Shown here: positions 34,824-43,463 of the stretch, in pieces
Position numbering within the stretch: the stretch's first letter is position 1
Layout of the letters: each line of letters begins with the position of its first letter
From: CAYQXJ01 sp964421565
Lineage (GTDB): Bacteria > Planctomycetota > Brocadiia > SM23-32
Direction of reading: 5' to 3'
DNA length: 64,000 nucleotides
NCBI GenBank assembly: GCA_964421565.1
Contig: CAYQXJ010000002.1
Location: 1 to 64,000, forward strand
Program-made: the position numbers and the translations under genes
The notes under the pieces: generated by a model
Database searches by the model: none
Told to the model about the DNA's origin: nothing
What the model saw: only the letters and a program-made list of their open reading frames with translations

Positions 34824-35738
34824 GTGGTAGACCTCTCCAAGGTGAAGACCTACTCGATCGCCGAGCGTCGCAATCTGCTGTCGCTGGATGATTTCGTGAA
34901 GCCGGACCAGACGCGCATCCTGTGGCACGACGAGCGCTTCGAGCGTCTGTGCGGCATCGTGCACGATGCGGCGCGGGGTGGGCGCCAGGTGCTGCTGCAG
35001 ATGGGCGCCCACGTGATCAAGTGCGGCCTCGGGCTGGTGCTGATCGACCTGATGAAGCGGGGGTTCATCCACCACGTGGCGATGAACGGCGCGTGTGCCG
35101 TCCACGACTTCGAGTTCGCTCTGATCGGCGAAAGCAGCGAGGACGTGGCCGAGAGCATCGAGGACGGTTCGTTCGGCATGGCGGAGGAGACGGGCCGGTT
35201 CATCAACGAGACGGTGAACGCGAGCGACGAGGGCTTTGGCCGCGCGCTCGGGCGCTGTATCAGCGAGCAGCGCCTGCCCCACCGCGACCACAGCGTGCTC
35301 TGCGGCGCATTCGAAGCCGGTGTGCCGGCGACCGTCCATGTGGCGATCGGCACCGACATCGTCCACCAGCATCCGACGTTCGATGGCGCAAGGACCGGTG
35401 CGGCAACGCATTACGATTTCAAAAGGTACATTGACACCGTCTGTCAGCTTACCGCAGGAGTGGTGCTGAACTTCGGCTCGGCGGTCATCATGCCCGAGGT
35501 TTTTCTGAAGGCGCTCAGCATCAGCCGGAACCTGGGCTTCCCGGTGCGGCCGCTCTACACGGCGTCATTTGATCTGCGCGAGGACATCCATGATTACTAC
35601 TTCCGCCCGCGCAAGAACGTGGTGATGCGACCGACCAGCGGCGGGGGCGAGGGCTTCAACTTCCGGGTTGATCACCGGGAGAGCATACCTACACTGCACC
35701 GCAGGCTGCTGAAGATGCAGGAGGCCGGCGGCGCATGA
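34824..35738 (+). CDS. Deoxyhypusine-synthase-family protein (bacterial branch)
   Basis: This 304-residue Rossmann-like protein is related to deoxyhypusine synthase. Landmarks are LLQMGAHVIKCGLGLVLIDLMKRGFI near 52-77, MNGACAVHDFEFALIGESSEDV near 81-102, TVHVAIGTDIVHQHP near 171-185, LNFGSAVIMPEVFLKA near 213-228 and the closing EGFNFRVDHRESIPTL. Eukaryotic and archaeal enzymes modify eIF5A with spermidine, a target absent from bacteria, so the bacterial branch must do something else, perhaps homospermidine-type chemistry or an unknown transfer. GTG 34824 follows AGGGGAAG by 5 nt. It overlaps dtd by 4 nt. Confidence 0.82.
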   Translation: MVDLSKVKTYSIAERRNLLSLDDFVKPDQTRILWHDERFERLCGIVHDAARGGRQVLLQMGAHVIKCGLGLVLIDLMKRGFIHHVAMNGACAVHDFEFALIGESSEDVAESIEDGSFGMAEETGRFINETVNASDEGFGRALGRCISEQRLPHRDHSVLCGAFEAGVPATVHVAIGTDIVHQHPTFDGARTGAATHYDFKRYIDTVCQLTAGVVLNFGSAVIMPEVFLKALSISRNLGFPVRPLYTASFDLREDIHDYYFRPRKNVVMRPTSGGGEGFNFRVDHRESIPTLHRRLLKMQEAGGA

Positions 35739-36184
35739 GGGCGGTGGTGCAGCGGGTCAACCAGGCGGCGGTGGAGGTCGATGGAGAGCGCGTGGCGAGT
35801 ATCGGCGCGGGGCTGGTTGTGCTGCTCGGCGTGGGCGAGGACGACGGCGAGCAGGACGCCGCCTACGTGGCGCGCAAGATCGCCGGGCTGCGCATCTTCG
35901 ACGACGCGCAGGGGCTGATGAACCTGTCGGTGCAGGATGTCGGCGGCTCCGTATTGCTGGTGTCGCAGTTCACTTTGTACGGGGACTGCCGCAAAGGGCG
36001 ACGGCCCTCGTTCAGTCACGCCGCCGCGCCGCAGCAGGCCGAGCGGCTTTACCGGGCGGTTGCCGCGCACCTGCGCGAGCAGGGGCTGCGGGTGGAGACG
36101 GGTTGTTTCCAGCGAGAGATGCACGTCTCGCTGATCAACCATGGGCCGGTGACGTTGTTGATCGACAGTGAGAGGAACTTCTGA
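35735..36184 (+). CDS. dtd: D-aminoacyl-tRNA deacylase
   Basis: This 149-residue DTD enzyme is full length and has the two family motifs: SQFTLYGDCRKGRRPSF (about residues 77-93), which contains the SQFTLxxD pocket, and NHGPVTLLID (about 135-144, the Gly-cisPro-type motif). The opening MRAVVQRVNQAAVEVDGE is canonical. It hydrolyses D-amino acids mischarged on tRNA and recycles the tRNA. It is translationally coupled (ATGA) to the deoxyhypusine-synthase-like gene, and an amidase lipoprotein gene follows 13 bp later. Confidence 0.97.
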   Translation: MRAVVQRVNQAAVEVDGERVASIGAGLVVLLGVGEDDGEQDAAYVARKIAGLRIFDDAQGLMNLSVQDVGGSVLLVSQFTLYGDCRKGRRPSFSHAAAPQQAERLYRAVAAHLREQGLRVETGCFQREMHVSLINHGPVTLLIDSERNF

Positions 36185-36197
36185 CCCGGTGGAGACC

Positions 36198-36890
36198 ATG
36201 GGCGAACGGGCCGGATGGCTGGCGGCGGTGGCGGTACTGGCCGCGTTGAGTGTGAGCTGCACGGCGGGGCCGCAGAAGGCTGTGGCGACGACGCCCGGCC
36301 CAAGCCCCTCTGCGGCGCGCCTGCCCGCAGCGGAGCCACAGTTCGAGCCGCCCCCGCTGCGCATCCCCGCGCCGCCGCGGCCGGTCCCTCAGGGCGATTA
36401 CACCAGTCCCGCCCGTCCCCCGCGCGTTTCGGGCCGGCTGGATGTGCCGCTCAAGCGCCGGTGGAAGTACATCGTCATCCATCACAGCGGCACCGCCAGC
36501 GGCAGCGCAGCGGTCTTCGACCGCTACCATCGCGAGCACAACAACTGGCGCGGCGTCGGCTACAATTTCGTGATTGGCAACGGGCATGGCTCGCCGGACG
36601 GGCTGGTGGAGGTCACCTTCCGGTGGGAACAGCAGACCGACGGGGCGCACGCCGGCCATCCGGAGTATAACCGTTATGGCATCGGCATCTGCGTGGTGGG
36701 CAACTGCAACAACCGCCCCCCGAGCGAGAAGCAGATGCACGCGCTCATCGGCCTGGTCAACTACCTGCAGGAGCGTTGCGAGATCCCGACCCGGCACGTC
36801 TATGGTCACCGGCACGTGCGCCCCGATGGCACAGAATGCCCGGGCAAGCTGTTCCCGTGGTACGAGATGCTCTCCCGCCTGCGACACTGA
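36198..36890 (+). CDS. N-acetylmuramoyl-L-alanine amidase (Amidase_2), predicted lipoprotein
   Basis: The 230-residue protein begins with a lipoprotein signal (MGERAGWLAAVAVLAALSVSC; lipobox SVS-C21). A Pro/Ala-rich linker of about 60 residues leads to an Amidase_2/PGRP domain. Zn ligands appear as the His of YIVIHHSG, the His of HVYGHRHVRP and the Cys of GTECPG; the usual GxxxNxVIGNGH-like GVGYNFVIGNGHG is present. It would cut the amide between MurNAc and the stem peptide and be anchored in a membrane. ATG 36198 gives the lipoprotein signal; in-frame GTG 36189 and 36168 are alternatives. Confidence 0.88.
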   Translation: MGERAGWLAAVAVLAALSVSCTAGPQKAVATTPGPSPSAARLPAAEPQFEPPPLRIPAPPRPVPQGDYTSPARPPRVSGRLDVPLKRRWKYIVIHHSGTASGSAAVFDRYHREHNNWRGVGYNFVIGNGHGSPDGLVEVTFRWEQQTDGAHAGHPEYNRYGIGICVVGNCNNRPPSEKQMHALIGLVNYLQERCEIPTRHVYGHRHVRPDGTECPGKLFPWYEMLSRLRH

Positions 36891-36935
36891 GCCCGGGCTC
36901 TGGGCAGCACACCCCCGGCGGTGCGTTCGGGCCGG

Positions 36936-38282
36936 CTACCAGGCGAGTTCGGGCTCCGCCGAGTCGGCGTTCATCTCCGGAGGCAGGCGCCGGACCTGCG
37001 TCCCCTCGCGGTCCGTGAAGTACAGGCACGAGCGCGATAGCTGCCGCGCGTGGCCGTCGGCCCAGAGGGCGTAGAAGTCTGGATGGGCGTTGAGCGGCCG
37101 GCGAACGTAGGTGTGGTTGCGCTCGCTTTCGGCGGTGAGCTGTCGGTGCATCTGCCACGAGAGGCCTCGGTCCGGGCTTAGCCACATCGCGACTTCCCCG
37201 CCGGGGTTATACGGCTGGGGGCCCGGAGCGGTGGGGGCGATCAGCCGCCATGTGCCGCCCTCCTCGATGTAGAGCGGGCCGAAGTCGTAGTTGTTGTCCG
37301 AGGTCGTCACTTCGCGGATGATCCATTCGGCGCCGTCCCAGCGGGCGGTCTGCCAGGTGCGGGGGGCATTCTTTGGGCCGGATTCGAAGCCTCGGCTGGT
37401 CAGGTACAGGATGACCGGGTTGCCGGATGCGTCGAACTGGAGCGTCTTCAGGTAGACGAGCAGTCCCTCGGACCGGTAGTCGTGCACGAGCGCGGGGTTT
37501 TCCCCGTCCCGGAGCGGCACGTCGAGGGGGTCGCCCGCGACGTTGCGCCAGGTCTCGCCCATGTCGTCGGTCTCCAGGTAATAGAGGTCCGTCCGCGCGT
37601 TGACGCCGAGCGGTTCCGGGTGGGTGTTGAACGCCGTGGCGACGCGTGCTCCCCGGCGGGCGCTGACCTGGTAATGGCCGCGCTCGAAGAACGCCAGCAG
37701 GCTTCTCTCGCGCCATTCGCGCCCGTCCCGCGTGGTGATGAAGTAGAGCCGGCGCAGGGCGCCGCGCTCGTCGCCGGTGTAATGCGTGTGCGGCAGGAAG
37801 AGGCCCTCTGCGGGGATCCAGTGCGGCTGGCTGTAGGAGAAGTTGAAGTCGGCCAGGCGCTCGAACTCGTCGATGCAATAGGGGCGGGCGCTGCGGTGAA
37901 CCCACGACTCGCGCGAGACGCCGTGGCTGTTCGAGAACAGCCAGATGTGGCCCTCCTCGTCGATCGCCATGGCCGTCATGTCGTGCGCGTCGTCAGTGCC
38001 TTTCTGCGCGAGGATAGCCGGGCGGGGCACCGTGCCGGTGGCGTGATCGAAGTAGGAGATCATGTGGGTGATCTCATTGCGCGTGCGCGGCGAGCCGCCG
38101 TAGCAGAAGAACGTCCGCTCCACCTGTTGCGCGTAGCAGGCCAGGGGGGCGATCTGCTGGGGATAGGTGCCGAGGCCGCCGCTGTACTTGAAGCGGTATT
38201 CGTTGTCGAGGTGTTCATTGTAGTACCAGACGCCCCGGTAGCCGTCATCGCGCTCGAGCTTCATGGTTTCCATCGGTTTCAT
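36936..38282 (-). CDS. BNR_4-repeat beta-propeller protein
   Basis: A 448-residue protein of the BNR_4 type. It opens with DDGYRGVWYYNEH, a family hallmark, and has Asp-box-like turns such as DEEGHIWLFSN, DDMGETWRNVAGD and SPDRGLSWQM at regular intervals that suggest a multi-bladed propeller. Members act as or accompany polysaccharide lyases and sialidase-like enzymes. No signal peptide is visible. It lies 18 bp downstream of the heparinase-like gene on the same strand, so a joint role in uronic-acid polysaccharide breakdown is plausible. Catalytic residues were not assigned. Confidence 0.78.
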   Translation of the reverse strand: MKPMETMKLERDDGYRGVWYYNEHLDNEYRFKYSGGLGTYPQQIAPLACYAQQVERTFFCYGGSPRTRNEITHMISYFDHATGTVPRPAILAQKGTDDAHDMTAMAIDEEGHIWLFSNSHGVSRESWVHRSARPYCIDEFERLADFNFSYSQPHWIPAEGLFLPHTHYTGDERGALRRLYFITTRDGREWRERSLLAFFERGHYQVSARRGARVATAFNTHPEPLGVNARTDLYYLETDDMGETWRNVAGDPLDVPLRDGENPALVHDYRSEGLLVYLKTLQFDASGNPVILYLTSRGFESGPKNAPRTWQTARWDGAEWIIREVTTSDNNYDFGPLYIEEGGTWRLIAPTAPGPQPYNPGGEVAMWLSPDRGLSWQMHRQLTAESERNHTYVRRPLNAHPDFYALWADGHARQLSRSCLYFTDREGTQVRRLPPEMNADSAEPELAW

Positions 38283-38300
38283 TCTCCCTGAAATTGCGGT

Positions 38301-40148
38301 TCAGCGTCCGCTGGCGCCCGCGCCGGTGTAGCGGACACCCCCGTCGGACGACCGCCGGAAGGCGTGCGTGCGTCCGTTCACCGTTACGGTCACGCCGCCG
38401 TCGGAAAACTGCGTGTCCAGCGCCGGCGCCTGCCCGCGCGCCAGAACTGTCACCAGGCGCCAGCTGCGCACTGCGTCCGGCGATTGCAGGGCGAAGGCCC
38501 GGTCGAACCGCGTCTGACCGAGGTCGGCGCGGGACGGCGAGTCGGCGTTCCAGGCGAGATGCAGGCGCTCCCGCTCACCGCTGATGATACCGCCGCCGGG
38601 ACCGTTGAGTTGCGCGTCGAGCTTGGTGTGCCAGTTGACGGTGAACTGCGACGGCTCGGCCGCCAGTACGTCGTCGAGGACCAGCACGTAGGCGCCCTGA
38701 CAGACGACGACGTGACGCTGGTAGCGCTCCAGCGCGCCGCCGTAGCAGGGGGCCGCCTCGGAGACCAGATACGACTCCCCGCCGGCGGCCCGGCATTCGA
38801 GAATCTCTGCGAAGGCAGCCGTGCGCCCCCCAAGACGTCGGCTGCCCTGCCGGGTCTGCCCTTGTCCGTTGACCAGCAGGCAGTTGTGATCGCTGGCGTC
38901 CCGATGGCCGTAGCCCGGATCGTTGAGCATGCGCTCGCCGCCCACCCACAGCAGCATGTTGTTGGCGTCGTTCTGGCCGTGATTGGCACCCAGGTCGCCG
39001 GCCTTGAAGGGCACGAACATCTCGTCCTGCAGCATCACGGCCCAGTGCACGTCGCGGTATAGCCGCGCGGCCGGCCGGGGCTCGGCGGGTGGCGTCTCGA
39101 TCGGCGGGCGCCACAGGATTGCGAAGGGGCGCGTGTGCCATCTGGCCGAGTTCACGTCCAGGTGGCGCACGTACTGGGGACTGTCATAGCGCATCGCCAG
39201 GAAGTAGAGGACGCTCGGAGGGTCGAGAACGAGGCGATCGCCGCAATCCTGGAAGTTGACCCACCTGCCGTCGGGCGCGGTGAAATCCATGCCGTAGCGC
39301 ATCGTCAGCCGCATGCCCGGCAGCTCGAAGAAACCGTCATCCGTGCCCAGAACACGTTCCAGGGCGGCATAGAACTGCGTGGCTTGCGAGACGGTCGTTC
39401 CCCAGTACATCGGCCCCTCGTCCCAGCCTCCGTCCTCCGCCTCGCCCTGGTCGAACTCCGGGTGCATGTAGCGCAGCGACTCGCGCGCCCGCTGCACCAC
39501 CTGCACGGATTCGGGCAGTTCATATAGCGAGGCGAGGCCGGCCAGCCCGATGCTGCCGTTCACCCACGGGTTCCAGTTGAAGTAGCAGTTGCTCCACCAC
39601 TCGGTGTGTCCCTTGCCGTCGCTGAAGCGGCCGCGCTCGGCGTCGTGGACGGCCAGCGCCTGCAGGTAGAAGCGGAACACCTTGCTGCGCAGCGCTTGCA
39701 GGCAGGCGTCGCGCTGAGGCGGTGTCATCGCGTGGTAGAGCATGTCGTAGCCGTAGGCCAGGGGCAGGGCCTTGATCGCCGTGTCCAGGTCGCAGTACTT
39801 CAGCCCACTGCCGGAGGCGCGCCACGTGCCCTGTTCATTGGCCAGGCGCATCAGGATGTCGATGGCGGGCCGGGCGTACGCGGGATCGCCGGTCAGGTTG
39901 TAGGCGATGCCGGCGCAGAGCACGTTATTCGCCTGGCGACGTGTTCTCTCGGGTTTGAGCGCCCTCGCCCGCACCCTTTCCCAGAGCGGCGCGATCTGCG
40001 GGTGACGCACGCGTTCGCGCAGAGCCGGCAGGTCCTCCGCGCCGAAGTAGAGGTAGGGGTGGCGCGGTGGCGCCGTGCCGGCCAGGGCGTCCCGGGCAGC
40101 GAGACCACAGGTTAGCAGGCATACCAGGAATAGCAAATGTGTGCTCAT
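38301..40148 (-). CDS. Heparinase II/III-like polysaccharide lyase, exported
   Basis: The 615-residue protein has a signal peptide (about 1-25, LLFLVCLLTCGLAARDALA), an N-terminal alpha-helical toroid domain (about 30-330; NVLCAGIAYNLTGDPAYA, GHTEWWSNCYFNWNPWVNG) and a C-terminal beta-sandwich heparinase II/III domain (about 360-600; FKAGDLGANHGQNDANNMLLW, NCLLVNGQGQ). The NHGxxDANNMLL stretch is characteristic. It would cleave uronic-acid-containing polysaccharide by beta-elimination in the periplasm or outside. ATG 40148 was preferred to GTG 40157 because GGAAGG lies 8 nt upstream. It begins 5 bp after the kinase stop. Confidence 0.87.
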   Translation of the reverse strand: MSTHLLFLVCLLTCGLAARDALAGTAPPRHPYLYFGAEDLPALRERVRHPQIAPLWERVRARALKPERTRRQANNVLCAGIAYNLTGDPAYARPAIDILMRLANEQGTWRASGSGLKYCDLDTAIKALPLAYGYDMLYHAMTPPQRDACLQALRSKVFRFYLQALAVHDAERGRFSDGKGHTEWWSNCYFNWNPWVNGSIGLAGLASLYELPESVQVVQRARESLRYMHPEFDQGEAEDGGWDEGPMYWGTTVSQATQFYAALERVLGTDDGFFELPGMRLTMRYGMDFTAPDGRWVNFQDCGDRLVLDPPSVLYFLAMRYDSPQYVRHLDVNSARWHTRPFAILWRPPIETPPAEPRPAARLYRDVHWAVMLQDEMFVPFKAGDLGANHGQNDANNMLLWVGGERMLNDPGYGHRDASDHNCLLVNGQGQTRQGSRRLGGRTAAFAEILECRAAGGESYLVSEAAPCYGGALERYQRHVVVCQGAYVLVLDDVLAAEPSQFTVNWHTKLDAQLNGPGGGIISGERERLHLAWNADSPSRADLGQTRFDRAFALQSPDAVRSWRLVTVLARGQAPALDTQFSDGGVTVTVNGRTHAFRRSSDGGVRYTGAGASGR

Positions 40149-40153
40149 GCGGT

Positions 40154-41428
40154 TCACCTTCCGTGTGGTCGATTCGTTGCGGAACCGGCACCCTCTTCGC
40201 TCTCGGCGTGGCGCAGCGCCGCGGCGAATTCACCCGCATCGCCGAAGCGCTCTGCGGGGTCCTTTTCCGTGGCGCGGCGGATCACCTGGGCCAGGGCGTC
40301 GGGTATGGGATAGTGGCTTGCGCCGGCCGGTAGAAGGGGTTCGTGCAGGTGATGGAACATGAGGGCGAAGGAGCGTTCGCCCTCCCACGGCAGTCGCCCG
40401 GTGAGCGCGAAGTAGAGCACCATGCCCATGGCGTAGAGGTCCGTAGCCGGGCTCAGCGCTTCGCCGCGCCACTGTTCGGGGGCCATGAAGTGTGGCGAGC
40501 CGACGACGGTGCTGGTCGTGCTCAGGCTGGTGGTCTCTTCCAGAAAGGTGGCGAGTCCGAAGTCCGTCAGTCGCGCGCATCCAGCCCTGTCCACCAGGAT
40601 ATTGCCCGGCTTTACGTCGCCGTGAACGATGCGCGCGGCGTGCACGGCGCCGAGCCCGCACAGGGCCTGTTGCAGTAGGGCCGCTGCTCGCTCCCGCGCC
40701 AGGCAGCCCTCGCGTCGCACCAGGTGCGTCAACGAGGGGCCTTCGACGAGCTCCATCTCGACAAAAGCTATGCCTTCGGCGACACCGAGGTCGAGCACGG
40801 GCACGACGTTCGGGTGCCGCACCGAGGCCGTCGCGCGCGCCTCTTGCCGCAGCTTGCGCAATGAGTCCGCAACTGATTCCAGCGGCTCGAAGTCGAGAAG
40901 CTTGACGGCCACCCGGGCACCGGTGCGTCGGTTCACCGCGCGGAAGACCTGGCCAGCCCCGCCGCCGCCCAGCAGGTTCTGCAACTGGAAGTGGGCAAAC
41001 CGCCGGCAGAGGGCCGCGGCGTACGTGCCGGCGGCCTCCGCGGCGCGCCCCGACGTTCCCTGCTGCCGCGCGGGAAGTCGCGGGCGCAGGCGCGAGGCCA
41101 TGGCCTCCCCGCAGAGGGGACAGGTCTCGGCGGACTCCAGCTCTGCGGGCCGTGCGCGGAAACGGCCGCCGCACGCCCGGCAGTCGAGGGGCACGTAGAC
41201 GCAGACTTCGCCGAGTGCAGAGACGGCGGAGCGCAGATGCGGGCGCCGGGCCACCACGTGCTCCTGCAGCGCGACAAACTGGTCACCGCCGGCCGAGGAC
41301 GCCTCGCCGATCAGGTCGGCGGCCTCGCCGGCTGCCAGATGTCCTTCGCTCACGAGGCCGAGGGCCAGAAGCACGGCGTCCGGGGCGGGCAGGCGCCGGG
41401 GTTCTGGTTCGCGTTCGGGTTCCCTCAT
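40154..41428 (-). CDS. Serine/threonine protein kinase with N-terminal zinc-ribbon
   Basis: This 424-residue protein has an N-terminal helical segment of about 75 residues and a Cys4 zinc-ribbon (CRACGG...CPLCGE, about 84-107). A Hanks-type kinase domain follows (about 145-410). Visible kinase motifs: Gly loop LGGGGAGQVF, VAVKLL Lys, catalytic loop HGDVKPGN (Gly for the usual Arg of HRD), DFG in LTDFGLA and APEQW. No transmembrane segment or PASTA domain is visible. It overlaps ligA by 4 nt (ATGA) and is followed after 5 bp by the heparinase-like gene. Targets unknown. Confidence 0.92.
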   Translation of the reverse strand: MREPEREPEPRRLPAPDAVLLALGLVSEGHLAAGEAADLIGEASSAGGDQFVALQEHVVARRPHLRSAVSALGEVCVYVPLDCRACGGRFRARPAELESAETCPLCGEAMASRLRPRLPARQQGTSGRAAEAAGTYAAALCRRFAHFQLQNLLGGGGAGQVFRAVNRRTGARVAVKLLDFEPLESVADSLRKLRQEARATASVRHPNVVPVLDLGVAEGIAFVEMELVEGPSLTHLVRREGCLARERAAALLQQALCGLGAVHAARIVHGDVKPGNILVDRAGCARLTDFGLATFLEETTSLSTTSTVVGSPHFMAPEQWRGEALSPATDLYAMGMVLYFALTGRLPWEGERSFALMFHHLHEPLLPAGASHYPIPDALAQVIRRATEKDPAERFGDAGEFAAALRHAESEEGAGSATNRPHGR

Positions 41429-43443
41429 GCCCCCACCAGCTCCCTGAACTGCTGCTCGCTGAGTTCGCGCACCCCGGCGGCGCGGGCCCTCTGCAGTTTG
41501 CTACCCGGCTTCTGCCCGACGACCAGGTAGTCGGTGTTTCCGCTCACGCTGGCGGTCACGCGGCCGCCCTGAGACTCGATCAGTTCAGTCGCTTCGCTGC
41601 GTGTGAGCCCGCTGAGCGTGCCGGTCAGCGCGAACGTCTTGCCGGTCACGTCCGGGTTCGTTTCCGCGCCCGGGCGCTCCGAGCGCGTGTTCACGCCGGC
41701 GGCCCTGAGTTTGGCCAGGACGGTGCGGGTCGATTCGCGGGCGAAGAAGTCTACGATGCTTTCAGCCACGATCGGGCCGATCTCGTGCACGCGCTGGAGC
41801 GCTTCGGCGTCGCCCGTTGGGATGGCGTCGAGGTCCTCGAAGTTCGCGGCCAGCACGTCCGCCAGGTGCGCGCCGACGTTGGGCACCGAGAGGGCGTAAA
41901 TCAGGGGGGAGAGCGCCCGCTGCTTGCTCTGTTCGATTGCGTCCAGCAGGTTCTCGGCCGACTTCTGGCCCATGCGCTCCAGTTGGAGCAGGCGCTTGTG
42001 TTCCAGACGGTAGAGGTCGCCGACGTCGCTGACCAGATCGGCCCGCACGAGTTGTTCGGCGAGCGCTTCGCCGAGCCCTTCGATGTCCATCGCGCCGCGG
42101 CTGGCGAAGTGCGTTATGCGTCCTACCCGTTGCGCGGGGCAACCCGGGTTGGGGCAGCGCACGTATACGCCGGCGGGATCTCGGTGCACGGGTTCATCGC
42201 AAGCGGGGCAGCGGTCCGGTCGGCGAAAGGGTCGCTCCTCGCCCGTCCGCTTCTCCGGGATGACCTTGACGACCTGGGGGATGATCTCACCTGCCTTCTC
42301 CACCAGCACGTAATCGCCCTCGCGCACGTCCATGCGTTCCACTTCGTCGAAGTTGTGCAGGCTGGCGCGGCTTACCGTGGTGCCGGATAGCTGAACGGGT
42401 TCGAGCATAGCGACCGGTGTGAGTTGGCCCGTTTTGCCTACGTTGATCTCGATGCGGCAAACACGGCTGACCTGCTGCTCGGCGGCGAACTTGTAGGCCA
42501 TCATCCAGCGCGGCGCCTTCGAGGTGCGCCCCAGGCGCTGGCGCTGAGCGGCGCTGTCCACCTTGACCACCAGCCCGTCGGCGGGATAGTCGAGCTGTTC
42601 CAGGTTGCGCTCCCAGTGTTCGCACTGGCGCAGCACGCCCTGCACGCAGTCGCAGCGTGCGGCGTGGGGGTTAGTGGGGCAGCCGGCGCTTGCAAGCCAG
42701 CGCAGGCGTTCCCAGTGGCTGTCCGGGGGCGCCACGCCCTCACAGTGCCCTATCTCGTACGTAAAGCAGCGCAGGCGGCGGCGGGCGGTTACCCTCGGGT
42801 GGAGCAGTTTCAGGCTGCCGGCGGTGGCGTTGCGCGGGTTGGCGAACGGGGTCTCGCCCCGTTCCTCGCGCTCACGGTTCACCTGCGCGAAGGCGTCGAA
42901 GGGCATGTAAACCTCGCCCCTGACTTCGATGACGCTGCCCGGGGGCGCTTCGGTGCCGAGGCTCAGCGGTATATCGTGCACCGTTCGGGCGTTCGCGGTG
43001 ATGTCGTCGCCGCGCAGGCCGTCGCCCCGCGTGATGGCCTGATCGAGCACGCCGTCGCGATAGATAAGGTTGATGGCGACGCCATCGATCTTCGGCTCTA
43101 CCACGTAGCTCCAGTCGGCCCCGTCGCCGAGGAGCCTGCCGATCCGGCGGTCGAACTCACGCACCTCCTGCTCGCTATAGGTGTTGTCGATGCTGAGCAT
43201 GGGGGAGAGATGTTCGGCCGGGGCGAACTGGTCGAGGGGCTCGCCGCCGACGCGTCGGGTGGGGCTGTCGGCAGTGGCCAGCTCTGGGTGCTCGCGTTCG
43301 AGCCTCAGCAGCTCCTGCATCAGGGCGTCGAACTCTCGGTCGCTGATCTCCAGGCGGTTCTCGACGTAGTAGAGGCGATTGTGGCGTCGGATGGCCTCTC
43401 GCAGGTGCTCGATGCGTTCGGCGGCAGAGGGTTGGTGCGCCAT
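41425..43443 (-). CDS. ligA: NAD-dependent DNA ligase
   Basis: The 672-residue LigA is full length. It has an N-terminal Ia helix-hairpin (HNRLYYVENRLEISDREFD), adenylation domain with catalytic Lys118 in EPKIDGVAI, OB domain, Cys4 zinc finger (CPACDEP...CPNPGCPAQ), helix-hairpin-helix repeats and a C-terminal BRCT domain (TGKTFALTGTLSGLTRSEATELI). It seals nicks in replication and repair and is a diagnostic bacterial gene. ATG 43443 was chosen because the family begins about 10 residues before the Ia motif; the open frame extends to 43941 without homology. Its TGA overlaps the kinase ATG. Confidence 0.98.
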   Translation of the reverse strand: MAHQPSAAERIEHLREAIRRHNRLYYVENRLEISDREFDALMQELLRLEREHPELATADSPTRRVGGEPLDQFAPAEHLSPMLSIDNTYSEQEVREFDRRIGRLLGDGADWSYVVEPKIDGVAINLIYRDGVLDQAITRGDGLRGDDITANARTVHDIPLSLGTEAPPGSVIEVRGEVYMPFDAFAQVNREREERGETPFANPRNATAGSLKLLHPRVTARRRLRCFTYEIGHCEGVAPPDSHWERLRWLASAGCPTNPHAARCDCVQGVLRQCEHWERNLEQLDYPADGLVVKVDSAAQRQRLGRTSKAPRWMMAYKFAAEQQVSRVCRIEINVGKTGQLTPVAMLEPVQLSGTTVSRASLHNFDEVERMDVREGDYVLVEKAGEIIPQVVKVIPEKRTGEERPFRRPDRCPACDEPVHRDPAGVYVRCPNPGCPAQRVGRITHFASRGAMDIEGLGEALAEQLVRADLVSDVGDLYRLEHKRLLQLERMGQKSAENLLDAIEQSKQRALSPLIYALSVPNVGAHLADVLAANFEDLDAIPTGDAEALQRVHEIGPIVAESIVDFFARESTRTVLAKLRAAGVNTRSERPGAETNPDVTGKTFALTGTLSGLTRSEATELIESQGGRVTASVSGNTDYLVVGQKPGSKLQRARAAGVRELSEQQFRELVGA

Positions 43444-43463
43444 GGTGGTAGGGGGGGCGAAGC

